This document shows, piece after piece, positions 39,018-43,629 of a DNA stretch of 43,629 bases. Made by a program: the position numbers and the translations under genes. The DNA is from an uncultured Chlorobiaceae bacterium (GTDB lineage: Bacteria; Bacteroidota; Chlorobiia; Chlorobiales; Chlorobiaceae), in assembly GCA_903994455.1 (NCBI GenBank), contig CAJEXI010000027.1:1-43629 (forward strand), written 5' to 3'. The notes under the pieces are model-generated. The model had not been told where the DNA came from and ran no database searches. It worked only from the letters and a program-made list of their open reading frames with translations. Within the stretch, counting starts at the first letter, position 1. Each line of letters begins with the position of its first letter.

Positions 39018-39185
39018 TTTTGTTATGAGTAGCATGAGCTTGAAGAGATGTTTTTTTGTTTTGAGCCCAAACCTTTTTCACGGGCAGTCAAGGTGTTTCA
39101 GTTAAAATGGTTTACATTTGTGGATGATGTAAAAAGGTGCTGAACGTTATGAGGTTTTAACCATCGAAAAGGGTATTGCTTCATT
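39018..39185. other. Intergenic stretch, no gene recognised
   Basis: This is an AT-rich spacer after the choice-of-anchor-L gene. A minus-strand frame across 39098-39280 has no recognisable motif and overlaps the tail relic, so I do not call it. I see no terminator hairpin. Confidence 0.5.
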
Positions 39186-39323
39186 ATGGACATCAGAGCG
39201 GTTAAGCAGAGCTTACGGGCCTCTGGTTTGAGACTGTGTCGTTTACATGGCCGGATTGGTGCCGCAGGATTTATCGACATCGTGATTGTGAAAGGCGATG
39301 TTCATGGCAGTTGGGTAGTGTAA
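39186..39323 (+). pseudogene. Relic of the shared tail in a 45-codon reading frame
   Basis: The frame from ATG 39186 to TAA 39321-39323 ends 'IVIVKGDVHGSWVV', which is the end of the shared tail. About 39240-39280 is a shrunken version of the preceding tail DNA (TGGCCGGAT..., CAGGATTT...). The first 20 codons resemble nothing I recognise. The last 43 bases match the end of the orphan tail at 32265-32307 rather than the adjacent gene, so this is the 5' edge of the duplicated segment that also brought the leader of the 39420 gene. Confidence 0.65.
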
Positions 39324-39419
39324 CATGTTTTAGTACATTTTTTCTGTTAGACAAATGGGAAGTTTTGCCAGAAGTTCATGGTTTTGTCTCTTGTACAACA
39401 GATTGAATAACATACCATT
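39281..39419 (+). repeat. Duplicated leader upstream of the protease-glycosidase gene, copy 2
   Basis: Near-identical to 32268-32406: end of a tail gene, TAA, then 96 bases up to the ATG at 39420. The conserved TTGTACAA palindrome is at 39392-39399. It shows that the duplication which produced the two paralogues extended through the promoter region into the preceding tail. Confidence 0.75.
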
Positions 39420-42400
39420 ATGCCAAATCCATCAACATCTTCAGGGACGACCACCTTTGCATTGAGCGGTGTAAGCACTCTTGATCCACTGCTCAATGAA
39501 ATTAATCAAAAATGGAGTATGGGCTCCACGCTCGATGTGGCGCTCACTTACAGCTTTCCCTGGAGTGATGGCGCTCCTGCGTTTTGGCAATCTGATTATA
39601 GTCAAGCCGCAGAGCCCGATGCCGCAGTGCATTTTGCTTTGAATGCTGCTCAACAGTCAGCAGTGGCACAGGCACTGCAAGTGTGGGCAACGGTGGCGGC
39701 GATCACGTTTACCGAAGTTGCCGACACTAAAAATAATGTGGGAGATTTTCGTTTCGCCTTCTCTTCTGCGGTTGGTGATGGTATCTGGGGGTACTGCTAT
39801 TATCCCAACAACTACTGGGCAAGCGCTGCTGATGTCTGGATCAATCCATCATTTAACGATAAAAGTGACTGGACAAACGGATCGTACAACGAGCTCTCCC
39901 TTATCCATGAAATTGGCCATGGACTTGGCCTGAAACATCCCGGCAATTATGATGTTTCAGGGAGTGGAACACCAGGGCCCTATCTGCCTGCAGATCTCGA
40001 TTTCAGAGACAAGACGGTGATGTCCTACAATAGCCGGAATCAATGGTTTTTGTATCCAGGCCAGAACCAATATACAAGTATCAATTCTTCGACCCCGATG
40101 GTGTACGATATTGCGGCAATCCAGTACCTGTATGGGGTGAACACTACTTACCATCAAGGGGCCGACACCTACCGTTTTGATCCGGCAGATCCTTTTTATT
40201 TCACCCTTTGGGACGCAGGTGGCAATGATACTCTTGATCTGTCGAATTTTAGCACGACATGCACGATCGACCTGATTCCGGGCCACTACTCATCGATTCG
40301 ATATGTCAGTGCGGGGACTATAACGGATCTCTATGATGGTACCAATAATCTTGGCATTGCCTATGGCACCATTATTGAAAATGCCGTTGGTGGTTCCAGT
40401 GCGGATATGATTATCGGCAATAATGTTCGTAATATACTGGCTGGTGGAGGCGGGAATGATACGTTCATTGGAGGCGGCGGCAATGATACTCTTGATGGCG
40501 GAGATGGTATTGATACCGCAGAGTTCAGTGGGCACTACGCGGAGTATGACATCAGTTACGATCCAGCCACCTTCACCTTCATCCTCAGAGACAAAACTCC
40601 CTCTCGTGATGGCATTGACTCTGTTCATTTTGTGGAAAACTTTATGTTTGCCGATACAACGCTCCTTGCCACCGATACTTGTGATTTGAGCACAGAACCA
40701 CAGAGGGGATTAGCCATCAAAGGAATTAGTATGTCAACATACAGCCAGATTGGTTATGATGGCCTGGCGTACACACATTTACTTGCCAATGCACTTGATA
40801 GTGGCGCGAACTCTGTAGAGCTGAGCAGTGTCTCGGTTATTGATCTTGATACCGGTGAGGTAAAAGAGTGGATCAAGAGTGCGGACGGTTATAACATGAC
40901 GGCAAGTTTTGAGAGTGTAGAACATGCCATTGTTGAAGCTCAGGATCTGGGATTGCGTGTGTTTCTGAAGCCACAGATTAATGCCTCAAACCCTTCACTA
41001 TCATTCTATACCGGCAATGAATACAGTAATCTTACCGATTCAAACGCCATAATTTCCGATCCGGATGCCTTCTTTGCTGGCTATAAAGCGTATATCCTTG
41101 AATGGGCGGTGTTGGCTGAAAAATATAATGTCCCTTTGTTCTCTATCGGCAATGAGATGCTGTCGGCGACGAAGGCAGAGTATACCAGTTATTGGAATGA
41201 TATAATTGCCAGTGTGCGCGAATGTTATAGTGGCAAGCTGACCTATTCCGCATTTACAGAAATGGTCTATTTGCCAAACGATGAAGCGAACAATATTCAG
41301 TTTTGGGATAAGCTTGATTACGTGGGAGTTGACATTTATCCCGATTTCCCAACTGGAACGGCCACACCAACGGTTGCTCAGCTTGATGCCCAATGGACAT
41401 CGCAGGGGTGGATGCATTATCTGGAAGCTCTTGCGAAAAAGACAGGAAAGGAGCTTCTCTTTACTGAAACCGGAGCAGGCAGTTATGCCGGAGCGGCGAA
41501 CAGAGGCACCTATACTGACGCTTTGATTGGTGAGCCAGATACACCAAGAGACGATGTGACGCAGGCTAACTGGTATCAAAGTTTTTTCAATACATGGGGC
41601 GGAACACAGAAGCCTGACTGGTTGGCTGGCCTGTTTTTCTGGAATAACGATCCACAGGCTATTGGCTTACATTATGAAAATGGATACGCCATACACGAAA
41701 AACCTGCGGGCATTATTGTTACAAGCGTTTTCGATGGAACCAACTATCTCTCAGCAGCACAGAACAGCTTTGCAGGCAGCAGCAATAACGATAACATCGC
41801 GCTGTACGGCACTGCGGGCTCGGTCAACACTACTGGTCGGATACATGACCCCCTGGTAACACGTGCAAACACCTTTACCTCTACGGTTACCATCTATCTC
41901 AATGGCTCTATTATCAGTGGGGAAGCCCCAACAGTGCACTTTTATATCAATGGCACTGATATGGGAGCCCAGGAGTTAAGCCATACCCCAAGCGCCTGGA
42001 TTGATCCAACTGGTATTGTCAGCAGTGATGTTGTGCCATTCAGTTTTCAGGTTGAGAGCCTGGTGATTGATGAGATTAAGGTGGCCATTGACAGCCCTGT
42101 CATAGCAGGCTCCCAGGTCTATATTGATCGTGTTGATATCAATGGCGCGTCGCTCGCCAATACTGCTGTCATCTATCAGCCAGTGAGTGGTGGTGAGGTG
42201 CGCTATCAATTGCCTCAAGGTTCTCTCTATAATGGCGGCTATGTCCTGATTGACACCTCTCCCTATACCGACTTGCAGGCTAGCCAGCCCGGTGCTGGAA
42301 CCAATCCAGTCACGGTCGATGGTGGAGGCGGTTTCGATACCGTCTATTTTCTTGGAGCTCCCCATTCGTACAGCATCAGTTCGGACCGCGCCGGCATCAC

Positions 42401-43364
42401 CTCTCTTGACAGTCATGGACTTTTTCAAAATGCAGTGTTGACTCATATCTCGGCCATTGAATTTGCTGATGGCAGTCAGCTTGCGGGCGGGCACTGGAGC
42501 ACAACAGGAGAGAGCAATGTTCCTGTTGGCAACGACATTGTGCTGACCTTCGAGACTCTGATCAAGAAAGGAACAGGAACAATCGCGCTTCACTCTGGCA
42601 GCGAGGTTGGTACAATCGTCGAAAGTTTCGACGTGGCAACGAGTGCGAATCTGGCTCTCTCCGGCAGTACTCTCACCATCAATCCTTCGGCTGATCTTGC
42701 GGGAGGCAATCACTACTTCATTACCATTACTGACGGGAGCATCACCGATCTTGCCGGCACAAGCGTTGCAACCGCTTCGACGTACGATTTTACAACTGCG
42801 GAGAGCGTGCGTTATAGTCTGACAGGATCGTTGACCTTCTGGAAAACCGGAGCCAGCATCCCGGAGGTCACGAGCACACTGGCATCAACTTCCACCATCG
42901 ACACCGCTTCCGACATCATGACCAATGGCGCTGGTGGCCTCTATCAGCACATCGACATGCCTGAAGGCACCTACACACTGGGCAGCGCTAAAGCATTTGG
43001 CAGCGCTGAAAGCAACGCAGTAAAGGTTAATGATGCGCTTGCTGCCCTGAAGATCGCTGTCGGAATGAACCCCAATGCCGATGGCCGTGCGGTGTCGTTC
43101 TACCAATACCTCGCGGCGGATGTCAATAAAGATGGTCAGGTCAAGGCTGCTGACGCCCTCAATATTCTCAGGATGGCAGTCAAATTCGACACAGCTCCAG
43201 CAAATGAGTGGATGTTTGTGCCTGAGAGTGTTGGCAGCGATGCGATGTCACGAACCCATGTTGTCTGGCCGGATAATCCGATACCTGTGACGCTGGGTGT
43301 TGACCAGGAGTTGCACCTGATAGGGATTGTCAAAGGTGATGTTAATGGGAGCTGGGTGGGGTAA
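39420..43364 (+). CDS. Serralysin-type metalloprotease fused to a GH113-like glycosidase, with dockerin-like tail (1,314 aa)
   Basis: Residues 1 to about 330 form a serralysin (M10B) protease: zinc motif H163-E-I-G-H167-G-L-G-L-K-H173 and Met-turn M201 in 'TVMSYNS', followed by the M10 C-terminal region. RTX repeats follow (about 330-366: GGGGND repeated). A GH113-like barrel starts near residue 430, with acid/base E579 ('SIGNEML') and nucleophile E683 ('LLFTETGAGS'). Next are a CBM60-like module (about 821-911), an RTX-associated module, a Big_5-type Ig and the shared tail without the cohesin-like insert. All catalytic residues of both enzymes are present. Serralysins are type I-secreted without a signal peptide, which fits. 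From residue about 415 onward it is a close duplicate of the 32407 gene. No Shine-Dalgarno is seen; the start is supported by the typical serralysin N-terminus. Confidence 0.92.
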   Translation: MPNPSTSSGTTTFALSGVSTLDPLLNEINQKWSMGSTLDVALTYSFPWSDGAPAFWQSDYSQAAEPDAAVHFALNAAQQSAVAQALQVWATVAAITFTEVADTKNNVGDFRFAFSSAVGDGIWGYCYYPNNYWASAADVWINPSFNDKSDWTNGSYNELSLIHEIGHGLGLKHPGNYDVSGSGTPGPYLPADLDFRDKTVMSYNSRNQWFLYPGQNQYTSINSSTPMVYDIAAIQYLYGVNTTYHQGADTYRFDPADPFYFTLWDAGGNDTLDLSNFSTTCTIDLIPGHYSSIRYVSAGTITDLYDGTNNLGIAYGTIIENAVGGSSADMIIGNNVRNILAGGGGNDTFIGGGGNDTLDGGDGIDTAEFSGHYAEYDISYDPATFTFILRDKTPSRDGIDSVHFVENFMFADTTLLATDTCDLSTEPQRGLAIKGISMSTYSQIGYDGLAYTHLLANALDSGANSVELSSVSVIDLDTGEVKEWIKSADGYNMTASFESVEHAIVEAQDLGLRVFLKPQINASNPSLSFYTGNEYSNLTDSNAIISDPDAFFAGYKAYILEWAVLAEKYNVPLFSIGNEMLSATKAEYTSYWNDIIASVRECYSGKLTYSAFTEMVYLPNDEANNIQFWDKLDYVGVDIYPDFPTGTATPTVAQLDAQWTSQGWMHYLEALAKKTGKELLFTETGAGSYAGAANRGTYTDALIGEPDTPRDDVTQANWYQSFFNTWGGTQKPDWLAGLFFWNNDPQAIGLHYENGYAIHEKPAGIIVTSVFDGTNYLSAAQNSFAGSSNNDNIALYGTAGSVNTTGRIHDPLVTRANTFTSTVTIYLNGSIISGEAPTVHFYINGTDMGAQELSHTPSAWIDPTGIVSSDVVPFSFQVESLVIDEIKVAIDSPVIAGSQVYIDRVDINGASLANTAVIYQPVSGGEVRYQLPQGSLYNGGYVLIDTSPYTDLQASQPGAGTNPVTVDGGGGFDTVYFLGAPHSYSISSDRAGITSLDSHGLFQNAVLTHISAIEFADGSQLAGGHWSTTGESNVPVGNDIVLTFETLIKKGTGTIALHSGSEVGTIVESFDVATSANLALSGSTLTINPSADLAGGNHYFITITDGSITDLAGTSVATASTYDFTTAESVRYSLTGSLTFWKTGASIPEVTSTLASTSTIDTASDIMTNGAGGLYQHIDMPEGTYTLGSAKAFGSAESNAVKVNDALAALKIAVGMNPNADGRAVSFYQYLAADVNKDGQVKAADALNILRMAVKFDTAPANEWMFVPESVGSDAMSRTHVVWPDNPIPVTLGVDQELHLIGIVKGDVNGSWVG

Positions 43365-43460
43365 AAAGGGTGATGACCGGACGGCGTTTGACGGTTTTAA
43401 TCTTTGAAGTGAGAATCGTGTGAGTATTATTTGTATAAACCCTGGAGTTAATTTATCCTT

Positions 43461-43491
43461 ATGAAGTGTTATAGAGCATAGAATACTTCGT
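43461..43491 (+). other. Hairpin between exoprotein genes
   Basis: Positions 43461-43470 can pair with 43482-43491 (10 pairs, two of them G-U) around an 11-base loop. It lies 97 bases after the stop of the 39420 gene. No T-run follows, so it is at best a weak candidate for a termination or processing signal. Confidence 0.3.
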
Positions 43492-43560
43492 ATCAGCGGT
43501 ATTGCGCCTGGGCGGTGTGTGGATTGATTTTTTTCATCATAAGTCTCAAGGAGTTTGATC

Positions 43561-43629
43561 ATGTCTCAAGGTTTTGTCATTACCGGAACGGTCAATACAG
43601 GGGAGACCCTGACCGGAACTATCGGAGAG
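43561..43629 (+). CDS. Start of a further gene, cut by the window end
   Basis: AAGGAG (43548-43553) stands 7 bases before the ATG at 43561, a strong ribosome binding site. The 23 codons visible begin 'MSQGFVITGTVNTGETLTGT' and stay open to the end. The Thr/Gly-rich start without a signal peptide resembles the beginnings of RTX-type exoproteins, so another member of the cluster is plausible. Too little is visible to assign a family. Confidence 0.7.
   Translation, partial: MSQGFVITGTVNTGETLTGTIGE

Noticed and set aside
39098..39280. Minus-strand 60-codon frame in the spacer before the protease-glycosidase gene
   Set aside because: No homology I recognise. It overlaps the + strand tail relic, which explains the conserved part of the sequence.
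1..43629. Insertion sequence or integron explaining the duplications
   Set aside because: I saw no transposase, terminal inverted repeats or attachment sites. Homologous and microhomology recombination between tail copies is sufficient.

Overview
This window is a run of very large secreted-protein genes, all on the + strand. It is dominated by one uninterrupted 29.5-kb gene (1051-30552, 9,833 aa). Modest GC, AT-rich intergenic DNA, calcium-binding RTX and dockerin-like repeats, and giant modular exoproteins are what I would expect in green sulfur bacteria (Chlorobium/Pelodictyon group). No rRNA or housekeeping gene is present to prove this, so the assignment is an inference.

Layout. Positions 1-1050 hold a small unknown gene (297-551), a strong hairpin just after it, and about 450 bases with no recognisable gene. 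Positions 1051-30552 hold the giant gene. In order it encodes four delta-60 (DUF5122) beta-propellers, Ig-like and calcium-loop modules, RTX repeats, three FG-GAP/VCBS propellers, PKD and cadherin modules, eight CARDB modules, a full RHS/YD-repeat region ending in a DPSGL core motif, a hydrophobic segment, further Ig-like modules and a dockerin-like C-terminal tail. Positions 30717-31462 carry a compact MntA/HepT (nucleotidyltransferase/HEPN) toxin-antitoxin pair. Positions 31515-32307 are a graveyard: a frameshifted hicB remnant, a decayed hicA remnant and an orphan copy of the giant gene's tail. Positions 32407-43364 hold three more exoproteins with the same tail: a GH113-like glycosidase, a choice-of-anchor-L/RTX protein, and a serralysin-type metalloprotease fused to the same glycosidase. 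A further gene begins at 43561 and runs off the window.

How the genes fit together. None of the four large proteins starts with a Sec signal peptide, and all four carry RTX repeats or RTX-associated modules, which suggests type I secretion. No transporter gene lies in the window. All four end in the same dockerin-like module followed by a roughly 55-residue tail ending G-D-V-x-G-S-W. I read this as a family-specific secretion, sorting or assembly signal. The locus looks like an adhesion and extracellular-hydrolysis cluster that grows by tandem duplication, gene conversion and in-frame module exchange. Tail fragments and copied leader regions between the genes record several of these events.

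The most notable observations are: seven propellers that each have exactly seven blades; an RHS cage embedded in the middle of a giant adhesin-like protein rather than at its end; the shared C-terminal tail; and a pair of paralogues differing by a precise in-frame 1,059-bp protease-RTX module.
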